A stretch of DNA of 20,606 nucleotides from Pestalotiopsis fici W106-1 (lineage: Eukaryota; Ascomycota; Sordariomycetes; Amphisphaeriales; Sporocadaceae). The translations under genes and the position numbers were made by a program. The notes under the pieces were generated by a model. That model saw only the letters and a list, made by a program, of their open reading frames with translations. It searched no databases and was not told the origin of the DNA. Below are positions 7,501-17,820 of the stretch, piece by piece. The stretch lies in assembly GCF_000516985.1 (NCBI RefSeq), contig NW_006917093.1, positions 6,124,429-6,145,034 on the forward strand, in the 5' to 3' direction. Each line of letters opens with the position of its first letter. Position 1 is the stretch's first letter.

Positions 7501-10338
7501 ATGGATTCTGATTCGGAAACAAATATTTCTATTACAGCCCCGGAAACCGACTCTATAGCCGAATCTTCCTAATCTCGTTCTATTAATCTATCTTCGAAAT
7601 ATAATAAAGATAAAGAAAATGAACCTGATTTTATTTTTCCCCCTATCGAAAAATCCGATATTTACATAATTAAATACGAATTATTTACCCGGGTTCTTTT
7701 ACCGATAAATCCATTAAAACCCAGGGAAATGGAATTACGCTGTATTATGTAAGTTTAATAAATTAATAAGTTTATTTATTAATTTTTAATAATTATTTAA
7801 TTAACAAAATAATAGGTGCTTTTATTTAATTATAGTTCGAATTAAACGTTTTTCTGCTTCGAATTAATAAAGGCATTACGATAAAAAACACCCCGAAATC
7901 GCATATAACGAAGCAACAGAAAAAACACGAAAAAAACGTAAGTTAATAATTTTATTTATTATTATTATTATTATTTATTTATTTTATTAATATATTTTAA
8001 AAGGATCCGAGGTTAATTTTAGTATTAATCGAACGATTTTCGAAAATTCAATAACACGTAAACGACCCCGTACAAATACAAATACCGAATTTAACGAAAC
8101 CGAATTATACAATAAAATTCTTCATTTTATAATCGATAATAACCTCCTTTTTAAATTATTGGATTCCGAATCCACAAAAGATTTATTTTAATATTTAAAA
8201 AGGTAAATAAGCTTTAGGCTTTAACTTTATTTTATTTTATTAATTTAACTTATAGGGATATTCCGGTTATTAATCGCCATAAAATTAAATCGATATTAGA
8301 TTCAATTTTTGCAAATTCTTTATCTATTTTTAATAATTCATTATCTTCGAATATTAAAACATTCGGCAAATTTTCGATTATTATTGATTTATGGAAATCA
8401 AATAATAATACTTCCTATTTAGGAATTATTTGCTGCTTTATCGATGCCGATTTTAATTTAATTTATAAATTAATCGGTTTTGATCCAATTACCGAAAAAC
8501 ATACGGGACTTAATATTTTCGACGAATTTAAAAAGTCCCTTTTAATTTATCCAGCAATTTCTAATATTAAAAATATCTTTTCGTAAGTTTTACTTTTTAT
8601 TTATTAATTAATATTTTAAAAAATAAACTAATAATCGTTTTTAAAATAGAATTACAAGAGATAATGCCCGGAATAACGATACGTTTTTGCAATCGTTTAA
8701 ATCTTATTATTTAAATGAGGTTTCAACTGAATTTTCGACCGATATTCGTTGCATTTCTTATATAATTAATATTGTTGTTTAAACAATTTTAAAAAGTTAT
8801 ATCGAAAACGATAACGAAAGCGATAATTTAATTATAAATTATATTAATTTATATATTCCATCTTTAAATAATAACGAAATTATCGAAATACCGGAATTAA
8901 TGGAATTTAACAGTAAGTTTTTTATTAACTTTTATAAATAAATTTTAATATTAATATTTTATAATAGGTTTAATTAATCGTACTCGACGAATTGCTATTT
9001 TAACAAAATATAACCACGAAATCCATAAGCTTTTATTAGAGGGAATTTTAAAAGCTAAAGCCGATAATTTATTGGATTCGACTTATAATAAAACAAAAAT
9101 TCCAAACGGTAAGTTTTTTATAAAATTAAATTTTTTATTAATTCTTTAACTAATTATTTATTAATTAGATTCTTATATACGGTGGAATTCGACTTATCGA
9201 ATGATAACAACAGTTCTTGAATTAAAAGAGCCGTTAAGTTATATTTATCGATTAACAAAAATCCAAGAATTCGTCGATATCTTTTTTAACGATGCGGACT
9301 GGTTTTTATTAACCGAATTAAAACGCGTATTCGAAATATTCGTTAAAGCATCGATTAAATTACAAGGAGAGGTTTATACGACTTTACCTCGTAGTCTTTT
9401 ATATATTTATAAAATATATAAAGACTTAAAATCTTTATATCGTAATTATCGGCTACAAATTACCGATAATCCGGAATTAGTAAGTTTTTATCTTATAAAA
9501 TTATTTTATAATAATTAATTTACTAATATAATTAATTAAGAACCCATTTTAATTAGTTTATGCAACGCTATATAAGCTAGTGGAAATAAGCTAAATTATT
9601 ATTTCCCCCGCAAAATAAACGCAAATCAATTAAAAGTTTATAAACCGTTTATTTTAAGTATAATTTTAGATCCACGATTTAAAACATCACATTTTCAAGA
9701 AAATGGATTATTATACTTTTATTTATCGGTTTATTAAGATATTTTACGAATTTTCCAAAGGGAATTTACAAAATAAATTATTTATTTACTATTTTATTTA
9801 TTATTATTTTTAAAATGTTAATAATTTAAATTAATAATTTTTTAGAGTTAAAAAAGAAAAAGAAGGAGATATAATTCCTTTCGATTTAAACGAAAACGAC
9901 GATTTTTCGGCCGATAATAACGATATTTTTCTAAATCGAACACGGGTTCGTATCGAAAACGAATGTGAAAAATATATCAACAAAAGGATTAATACAATAT
10001 ACGTAAGTTAATTATTATTTTATTTTTGTTTTTATTTTATTAATTTATTAATTAATTTTTAATAGGACGAACTATTGGTTTATTGGAAAAATAACCAATT
10101 TAAATATCCGATTTTAGCTATTTTAGCCCGGCGTTATTTAGGAATTCCGGCTACTTTAGCTGCTTTAGAAAGGGTATTTTCTATTTTAAGTTATATTATT
10201 TCTAAATTAAGAAATAATTTAAATCCGGAAACCGTTAAATCTTTAACTTTATTAAAAAGTTGGGGAGTAAAATCGGTGGAGGAATTAAATGAAATTATCC
10301 GGGAGGAAGATTCGGATAATAACGAGCCGGAGGAGTAA
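7501..10338 (+). pseudogene. hAT-family transposase, ten exons, disabled by RIP-type changes
   Basis: Cut-and-paste transposase (BED finger, RNase H-like fold, hAT dimerisation domain). Exons fit at 7501-7748, 7816-7937, 8004-8202, 8256-8582, 8650-8912, 8968-9108, 9169-9479, 9540-9772, 9846-10002 and 10066-10338; together 2274 nt, an exact 757 codons plus stop. Motifs: BED finger C81-x2-C84-x18-H103-x4-H108, split by intron 1; first catalytic Asp in IIIDLWKSNNN (D234); second in TRDNARNN (D303); CxxH region as CISY (H to Y, a C to T change); RWNST in exon 7; LDPRFK in exon 8; catalytic Glu in ALERVFS (E702); C-terminal RNNLNPETVKSL..LKSW. In-frame TAA stops at 7570, 7865, 7868, 8189, 8780, 9573 and 9735 all fit CAA to TAA. 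The intron 7 acceptor is AA and the intron 8 donor AT, where the older copy at 1042-1981 has AG and GT. The ATG follows CTTAAAA; a far downstream start would lose the BED finger. Confidence 0.93.
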
Positions 10339-10470
10339 ATTATTTTATTTATTTCTTTATATCGGTTTATTTAATTATTATAGGTTTTTTCCCTTTTTAA
10401 ATTTAAATTTTAATTAATTTATTATTAATTTTATAATTTTTATTTAATTAAAATAAATATTTTAATTATA
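10339..10470. other. 3' untranslated region of the hAT transposase gene
   Basis: T-rich, non-coding sequence between the transposase stop codon and the right subterminal array. No clear terminator or poly(A) signal can be singled out in such AT-rich DNA. Confidence 0.5.
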
Positions 10471-10674
10471 ACTGCGGTTAGCGGTTAATTTGCGGTTACT
10501 TTATAAATAACCGCACTTTTAACTTAACTAACTTAAAATAACCGCGGTTAATTAAAACCCAAACTTAAACTAATAAATAACCGCTTACGGTTAGTGAAAA
10601 TCCGGACCGTAACTTAACTAACTTAAAATTACTTAAACTTAACAAAGTAACCGCAAAAATAATTTCCAACCCTG
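10471..10674. repeat. Family D right subterminal array
   Basis: ACTGCGGTTAGCGGTTAATT, TGCGGTTACTTTATAAATAA and AATAACCGCGGTTAATTAAA repeats, then GTGAAAATCCGGACCGTAAC. The last phrase is the family D form of the linker that reads GTAAAAATCCGGACTGCAAT in family C. It ends ATAATTTCCAACCCTG. Confidence 0.85.
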
Positions 10675-10682
10675 AAATAGCT

Positions 10683-12224
10683 TAATCCGAATTTTAGCTA
10701 ATAATATAAATATAATACCGAATTAAAAAGCGGACGAAAATTTATACCGTATAACGGTAGCGGCTTTTGCCGTTTTATAAAGTATTTTCGAAAACCCCGA
10801 TAATATAATAAGCAAAATTTTAGCCGCTTTTATCGAATCGGCCTAAATTTTTACCGTTAATTAAACCCGGTATAAAAATAAAAATATAAAATAAAATATT
10901 AAAAAAATCGGTTATTTTTATTTTAATATCGAAAATTTTTACGGTTAAAGCGATTATATTATAATTAGCGGTAAATTATATTAGCGTAACATTTTTGCTT
11001 TTATAAATTCCGTCCGCGATTATATTATTAATATACCGGAACGCTAGGAATTTATCGTTTTTAGCCTTTTATAGCTATTAAAAAATAACGCTTAATTTTA
11101 ATATTATAATTTAGGCAAATTAATTAAAAATTTTATAGCCGTTAACCTAAAATATGCTTTTAATTAGCTAAAAACGCGTTTTAAAATAAATAAAACCGAA
11201 GCTTTCGATTATTTTAAAAAATTATAATTTTTTTAAGCCAATATATAAAACGGGAAAAATTATCGCATATAAGCGCTTAATATAATCCGTTTATATAAAA
11301 CCGCGGGCCTAAACCGTTATATTTAATAGCTAAATTAGCTTTATAATAAAATTTACCTAAATTTGCGAAAATTATTAATATATTTAATTTTAAATATAAA
11401 AACTAAGGCTTAGCTCGTTTATACTAAAAAAAATAAAAAATTTATAAAAATAAATTAATTTAAGCCTAATTAACCGGAAAATTATTAAACGATTTTTTAA
11501 TTTAAAACCGTATTTTTATATAAGCTTAATTTATTATTAAAGCATTATTATAATAAAAGCTATTAGCTAATATAATATATATAAATAATTACCTAAAGGT
11601 TTACGTTAATAATAAATAAACAAATATTAAAAATGCTAATTAATCGTATTAAAGTAATTATAATAATAAAGGCGGCTATAATTATTCGGGAGGCTTTAGC
11701 TTCCGCGGTCGTTAAAGCGGAAATATACGATTTTTTAGTCGTAACCGATTTTAAATTAATTAAAACCGATTTTAACCTAATTTTAATAAACCCTAACCTA
11801 ATTAAAGCCGTAGCTAGCGCGGCTTATAACGCGGATAAAGCGGATTTTACGGCCGAAAACGCGGCCTATACCGTTATAATTTCTAACGATAAATTAAACC
11901 GCGCTAAAACGGATTAGCGTATATTAATATTAAAAATAAGCGTATCGTTAGCGCCGAAAACGATAATTTAAAAAAAACCGAGGCTTAGCTGCAAATTAAA
12001 GGTTTTTGCCTAATAAATATAAATAAAAAAACCGATAGCTACGTTATCGATAATAAAATTTAATATAATTATATTCCGTTTTAATATAAAAATAAATTAA
12101 ATAAAGCTAAGCGAATTTATCGAAAATATAATTAGGAATTTTTAACGCGCTTTTTATGCTTTTAGCACGTTTTCGCAAATACGTATATATTTTTTAAATT
12201 ATAAAAAATAAAATTAATTATATA
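10683..12224 (+). pseudogene. Chromovirus gag-like region, RIP-mutated
   Basis: From about 10931 one plus frame reads through as a helical, Gln/Lys-rich protein once TAA/TAG are taken as mutated codons. Examples are NIFAFINSVRDYIINIPER, then LKTRFKINKTEAFDYFKKL and later NLRKLLIYLILNIKTK. The same frame contains the one long open stretch of the region (11633-11917, MLINRIKVIIIIKAA start). Position before the protease-like site and general character suggest the capsid part of Gag; I did not find a CCHC zinc knuckle, which C to T changes at TGC codons could have erased. After 11917 a neighbouring frame looks more protein-like, possibly a gag-pol frameshift or an old indel. The family B MITE interrupts at 12225. 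Confidence 0.5.
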
Positions 12225-12997
12225 CAAGGTAGGTAAACTAACTAGTAGTTTTAGTTAGTAGTTCGTAGTTAACGAAATTACGTTGTTTTACTCACCTTAC
12301 TAACTAAACTACGGTAGTTTTACTTAGGCTGCTAATTAACTACCGTAGTTTTACTTACTTAACTAACTAACTACCGTAGTTCTACTCACTTAACTAACTA
12401 ACTACGCGTAGTTAGTAGTTAGTTAGAGTTAGTTAGTAGTTAACTACGTAACTACGATTTTATTTAAATTATAAAAGATTTATTTTATTTTAAAACGCTT
12501 TAATCGTAATAAAATAAACAAAATAAAAGCAAATAAAATGCCGTTATAATTAGATTTTTATCGTTATTATAATTATTTATTTTCATTTTTTGAAAATCAA
12601 TAATTTTTTATTTATTTTTATTATAAAAATATTAAAAATAAAAAGAATTATAAAAAATCGAAATAAAAAAATAAAAATAAAAGAATAACGGCTTTATAAT
12701 TATTATTTATTCTTTTATTAATAAATTTTAAAAACTATTAAATAATTAATTATTTTATTTATTATTTAATTTAAATCGTAGTTAATTAGTTAGCGTAGTT
12801 ATTAACTAAACTACGGTAGTTTAGTTTTACTCAGGCCCTTAACTAACTACGGTAGTTTTACTCAGGCTGCTAACTAACTACGCGTAGTTTTAGTTAGCAG
12901 TTTAAAAAACTACGCGTAGTTAGTTAATAACTAAACTACGAGTAGTTCGTAGTTAACTACGCGTAGTTAACTAATAATTAACTAAATGCCAACCCTG
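12225..12997. mobile_element. Family B hAT MITE, long form (773 bp)
   Basis: It opens CAAGGTAGGTAAACTAAC (CAGGG to CAAGG) and closes AAATGCCAACCCTG, with a perfect 8-bp duplication ATTATATA (12217-12224 and 12998-13005). Arrays at both ends carry AACTACGGTAGTTT, AACTACGCGTAGTT and linkers in the orientation TTTTACTCAGGCTGCTAACTA. The middle (about 12460-12775) is AT-rich and non-coding. It sits in the gag-pol part of the chromovirus and is far less mutated than its surroundings, keeping many CAGG and CTAC sequences, so it arrived late. Confidence 0.95.
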
Positions 12998-13005
12998 ATT
13001 ATATA

Positions 13006-14500
13006 ATAATAAAAATACGCTTTTTTTATATTTTTAACCTTTTTTAACAAAGCGGAAATTATATATTATATTTAAACCGAATTAATACGAATAACCGTTA
13101 CGCCTAATACGGTAAACCCCTTCCGCCTTTTATTAACCGGAAACGCATATTTCTTATTAAAAAACCTTTTTTAAAATAACCCGATTATACGGGCTAAAAT
13201 TTAATTTTTTAAAAAAATAACTTTAATTATAAACCTTTATAAGCTATAGGCTAAATTCGCGAAATATATATATATTTATATATTTATAGCGACCGATTAA
13301 AAGCTTATAACCGTATATATCGATAACGGGGCTTTATATTAAATAATTAGCCGCGAATAATTTAATATATTTTTCCTTATTTATTTAATAAATATTATAT
13401 AAATTATAATAGCTATAAATATAAAAGGATAAATTATTATAACGGAATTAATTATATTTAAATTTTAAACCGTAATATATAATATGCAAAATACCCCGAA
13501 ATTTGCTAATTTAAAAGCTTAAATATAAATTTCGCTTAGCTTTAAACCTAATTTATTATTAGGTATACCTTAATTATACGTATATAATATAAATATCGAT
13601 TTTTTTAATAAAAAACTCCGCTTAATATCCGGCCTAAGCTTTATAATATTAATCGATTTTTTAAAAAAAATTAGGCTAATAATACGCCGAATAATAATAA
13701 TTATTAATATTATAATTTTAGCTAAATTTATAATTTTTATACCCGTATTATACGCGGACCTATTTAATAATAAAGGCCGTAATTACATTTTTACCGCGTT
13801 ATATAACGGCGTATTTAACGTAATATTAAACGCGAATTCCGAAAAAATAATACTAATATTTAATAATTTTACCGCGCTTATTATATTAAAACGGAAAACC
13901 TATATTAGCCGTATTTCGAATATAAACGAAAACGGCTAAATTTTAATTTTTTAAAAAAAAGGCTATATTACCTAAATAGCCGCGGCCCTAAATTATATAG
14001 CTTTAAATAACGCGGACGAAAATATATAGCTTTTCGATAAAATCGAATTTTCCGAAAAAATGCTTTAGTATTTAGAAAACGGCGAAGCTTTGCACCGCGA
14101 TTTATAAAACGCTATAATCGCTTATAAGCCGGGCGCGGATTATAATATATTATTTTTAAATATAACGCGGCCGGAAAACGTTAGCTTTTTAAAAATATAA
14201 TACGGCGTATATATTTATAATATAAACCCGCGATAAGCAAAAAAGCTTCGAATTTTTGCCGAATATTTCGATATATTATAAACGGATTAAAATATTATTA
14301 ATATACCGAACGACGAAAAAATAAAAATTCGCTTAATCGACGGATAGCAAAATTAGCGTATAACCGCGAAAATATATTAAATCGGTATAAAGGACCGCGC
14401 GGATATAAACGAGATTTTAAATAAAATATATAAATTAATAGAAAATAATAGCTTAAAGCTAAATTAATAATTTTAACCGATATTATTCGCTTATTTTGCA
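13006..14500 (+). pseudogene. Chromovirus protease region and linker to RT
   Basis: At 13313-13348 a plus frame reads TVYIDNGALY-IISRE, close to the retropepsin pattern of Asp-Ser/Thr-Gly-Ala followed by N-x-I-S. Asn in place of Ser fits AGC to AAC, a G to A change. This frame connects in phase, across the inserted MITE, with the one read at about 11917-12224, but it is not the frame of the RT, so an indel or frameshift lies between. The rest of the stretch up to 14500 has dense stops and no motif I can name. Short minus-strand ORFs here are shadows. Confidence 0.5.
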
Positions 14501-14510
14501 TTTATAATTT

Positions 14511-15120
14511 ACCGTATAAGCGAAAAAAAAACGGCTAATTATTAATATATAAACGTTTAATAAAATTATAATAGCCGATATTTACCTTTTATTTTTATAA
14601 AATATAATAATTATTAAAACCTAAAATAAAGCTTTTTTTTAAATTATAAATATATCGGGCTTTTTTTATTAATTGCCTATATACCCGGATAATAAGGATA
14701 TAATAATTATTATTTCGTTATAAAGCTTTAAAATATTTAATATTATATTAATAAAATATAAAACGTCTTTAGCGTATATTTAACGATTTATAAATTATAT
14801 ATTAGCCTATTTCCGCTATTACGCCGATTTATTTATCGACGACATTTTTATTTTAAGCTATACCTAAAAATAATACCTAAAAAATATCGAAAAAATATTT
14901 TAAGCTTTTAACGAAAAAAGCGTCGCTTTATTCCCTAATAAAATATAATTAAAATTCGTTTTAGTTAAAATATTAGGTTTAATAATAAATAGATTAAATA
15001 TATTTATTATAAAAAACCGAATCGAGGCAATCCGCAAATTTAAAATACCGAAAACCTTAAATACGTTAAAAAATTATATTAGCCTAATTAGGTATTTTTA
15101 ATAATTTATCCCGTATTATA
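14511..15120 (+). pseudogene. Chromovirus reverse transcriptase domain
   Basis: Synthesises DNA from the element's RNA. In one plus frame: AKKKRLIINIQTFNKI-like start (about 14525) with TAA/TAG at Gln positions, FFYQLPIYPD-like block (14668-14697, the DxxxxYxQ region in which the catalytic Asp appears as Asn), then LAYFRYYADLFIDDIFILSY with the YxDD-box form FIDDI at 14832-14846. It continues with HLKNIEKIFQAFNEK-type thumb sequence to about 15100. The pattern resembles ascomycete Gypsy polyproteins with a GYKNSPAYVQRxID...YVDDIVIFS segment. Stops and Asp to Asn changes make it inactive. Confidence 0.88.
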
Positions 15121-15870
15121 CGTAAAAAATTAAGCTATTTTAAAGCAAAAAAATAGCTATATTCGCTTAAGGCCATAAAAATAGTAAAATTTTTAAAATA
15201 AAATCCGGTAAAAAAAATAAATAGCCTAAATAAAATTTATTTTAGCAATAATAAAGCTTTAATTTTTTATAATTATTTAGGATTAATTATATAAAACTAT
15301 ATATTTTATTTATTAAAATTTTAATAAAATAATATTCGTTAAATTTAACGTTTTAAAAAAATAAAGCTTTAGCGTTATAATTTTTTACTTTGCTAAACCT
15401 TAGGATAATAAATATTTATACGTAAAAAATATTTAATTTATTTATTTCTTAAGTAAAGCTTTTACGCTTTATAAATCGGGCTATAGCGCTATTAAGCTCG
15501 AAATTGCGTATTTTATATAAATATATTAAACGAAGCGTATATAAATATAATTTTATAGCGCTTTAATTATTATTATAACTAATTATTAAGCTATTAAAGG
15601 CGTTATATAATAAATAAATTTTAAATCCGTCGATACAATAAAAAATTATATACGGTTAATAATAGCGTTAATTTATTTTATTTAATTTAATTTAAATATA
15701 CGATATATTTTAAATATAATAAATTTAATACCGGATGCGCTATTTAGGCTTTTAACGGAAAATAATAATAAAAACCGTAAAACCCGCGGGAATATTATAA
15801 AATCGGAATTAAATAATATTATTAACGAATTCGGATATTACGCTATTTCCTAATTAATTATTAATTTTGC
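15121..15870 (+). pseudogene. Chromovirus RNase H domain and tether
   Basis: Around 15476-15640 a plus frame, shifted from that of the RT, reads SGYSAIKLEIAYFI, then YQTKRIQIQFYS, TNYQAIKGVI and INFKSVDT (with TAA at Gln positions). This matches the RNase H segment of ascomycete Gypsy elements, whose usual form has S-x-x-E-L-E-x-A and T-D-H-x-A; Asn and Tyr replace Asp and His, as G to A and C to T would give. IPDALFRLL at 15728-15754 is the conserved (N)-x-x-P-D-A-L-S-R-L tether to the integrase. Confidence 0.75.
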
Positions 15871-17000
15871 TTTTAAAGCCCGCATTATCGAAAAATACTA
15901 AAAAAATAAAAAATAAGCTAAGCTTATCGATAAAATACGCTAAATATAAGGCCGGCTTAATAAAATAAACGCTTATAAGCAAAAGGCTATAAATTAAAAA
16001 TAGCCTTTTAAATTTAAGGCATTAAATAAAATCGATTACCGTTATAAGCTCGATAATAGCCTAATATTTTATATATTACCTAATAAAAAAAAAAGCTATA
16101 TATTTTTTTAATTACGTAAACGAATTATTAAAAATAATATATAACGATATTTATTATTTCGGATTTAAAAAAATAGCCTAAAAATTATAAAGTTTTATAA
16201 TTTACGGATTATACCGGAAAATTTAAAAATATATCGATTATTATCCGTTTTATTTATATAACCGGACGGATTACGAATAAAAATTCGGCTATTTTTAACC
16301 GATTAATATATTTAGCTAGCTTTTTTATATTATCGCTTAAAATTTTATCGTTATTTTACCGAAAATGCTATTTTTCGGCTTTATATAATATATCCTAAAA
16401 TATAAATATTTTAATATTTATTTTATAATTATTTATAAATTCGCTAAAAAAGGCTTTTTATTTTAGGTTATATTAAGATAATAATAAAAAAAAAATAAGC
16501 AAATTATTAAAATATTAATAATATACGATTAAAAATACCTTTTCCGTATTATTTCGGACCGTAATTTAAAATTTATAAACGCTTTTTAATAAATATTTTA
16601 AGCTTAATACGGCATTAAAATTATACTAATAATTAACTGGCACTTTTAAGCTAACGGGTAATTAAAACGGATTAACTAAAATATTAAAATCGTTATCCGG
16701 TATTATATTAAAGCGTTTTTTAACGTTTTATAAAACCGTATAATTACCTTTTTTTAATATTATTTTAATAATATTAAATCGGAAATATTAAATAAATCTT
16801 TTAATAAAATCGTTTTTAGGTTTAAACTGGCTATAATATTATTAGCGTTAAAAATCCTATAATATAACGTAAATTTCGACGCCGCGAAAAAAACCTTTTA
16901 AATAAAAGCTAAAATTATAATCGATTTCGCGGCCGATATCGCTAAAATCCGTTTTAATAAAATAAAAAACCTAGTAATATTTAATATCGGCGCTAAAATA
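15871..17000 (+). pseudogene. Chromovirus integrase domain
   Basis: Inserts the cDNA into the genome. The zinc-binding part (about 16040-16250) is recognisable by DNSLIFYILPNKKKS, but Cys codons are gone (TGC to TAC). The catalytic core is clear in the frame used by the RT: IISDRNLKFINAF (about 16548-16586) with the second catalytic Asp, then YGIKIILITNWHF-ANG-LKRIN (about 16609-16676), equivalent to the usual YHPQTDGQSERxN. The third catalytic residue, Glu, is Lys here (GAA to AAA). NIKIVIRYYI and KIVFRFKLAI follow. The zinc-binding and core parts are in different frames, so an indel lies between them. Confidence 0.85.
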
Positions 17001-17261
17001 TATTTTAAATTATACCGAAAATATAAGCTCCCCGGTAACCTATTACGAAAATAATTTAATTAATATATTAGCTTATTTATTATTATACGTAAAATAAACG
17101 ATTTTATATACGAGCTTAATTTTTTAAAATTTTAATAAATATATAAGATAATATTTATTAAATAATTATTTATAACGCTATTAGGCTTCGATCCGGTTAA
17201 ACGGCGGCGGAGGCCGTTATTAAAATAAATTATTATATAAAGCGACGATAATAAATAAAAA

Positions 17262-17430
17262 AATTACGAAATTAAACGATTAATTAATCGCCGTATTAAC
17301 CGCTAATATAAGCGACCAAGCTTAAAATATTTAGTTTAATAAAAAAGATATTTCCCGATATATAATTAATAATACCTTTATAATTATTTTATAAAAAACG
17401 CGGCAAAATTTGTCGACGTATACGATAAAT
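17262..17430 (+). pseudogene. Chromodomain at the C-terminus of pol
   Basis: In the same frame as RT and integrase core: NYEIKRLINRRINR, then YKRPSLKYLV, KRYFPIYN, two TAA codons at Trp-like positions, and KNAAKFVDVYDK. This follows the chromodomain pattern (YEVExILDHR...YLVKWKGY...NTWEP...NAxELVxxY), with the aromatic cage Trp codons turned to TAA. Chromodomains of chromoviral integrases direct insertion to chromatin with particular histone marks. The pol frame seems to continue a short way beyond (to about KYNEPV, 17490). Confidence 0.8.
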
Positions 17431-17820
17431 AATATAAAATAATAGCCGAAAAGCTAAAAACGAAATATAACGAACCGGTTTAATAATTTATTAAAATTAA
17501 TAAAAAATAGCGTATTATAAATAAAATATTAAATATAAACGTCGAAATATAGCTATTAAGGCGTAAAGCTATTATAACCGTATAATTTTTAGACGCTAAA
17601 TATTATTATTTAAATATAATTATAAATTTAGCGCATATTGAAATAAAAGTAAACGAATAATCGATATATAAGCTAAAACGATAATCCTAAGCTAATACCT
17701 TAAAATACCTAATTATTAAATATATTAAATAATTTTTTATTTTAATAATATTTTTTTAAAATTAAATTATTAATATTTATATTTATTTTATCGCGGATAA
17801 AATAAAATTTTTTTATTAAT
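17431..17820. other. Between pol and the extra frame, nothing recognised
   Basis: The pol frame runs on with several TAA/TAG codons, but no domain is visible. About 17700-17810 is very AT-rich with T-runs. The start of the extra frame that follows could lie here, but no ATG can be justified. Confidence 0.4.

Larger units (their letters stand above)
5936..10674 (+). mobile_element. Family D hAT transposon, full length, nearly intact (4739 bp)
   Basis: Termini are CAGGGTTGGAAAACGG and ATAATTTCCAACCCTG, with a perfect 8-bp target duplication AAATAGCT (5928-5935 and 10675-10682). Both ends have arrays of AACCGCGGTTA-type palindromes. It carries one ten-exon transposase gene (7501-10338, plus strand) and an unusual GC-richer inverted-repeat block (about 6380-7260). 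It retains far more CpA and TpG than the retroelement around it, so it inserted later or suffered fewer rounds of RIP. Seven in-frame stops and two damaged splice sites make this copy defective. Confidence 0.95.

Noticed and set aside
14298..14501. Minus-strand ORF of 67 codons
   Set aside because: It opposes the plus-strand pol relic just before the RT and has no recognisable features; open frames arise by chance where TA-rich RIP product is read backwards.
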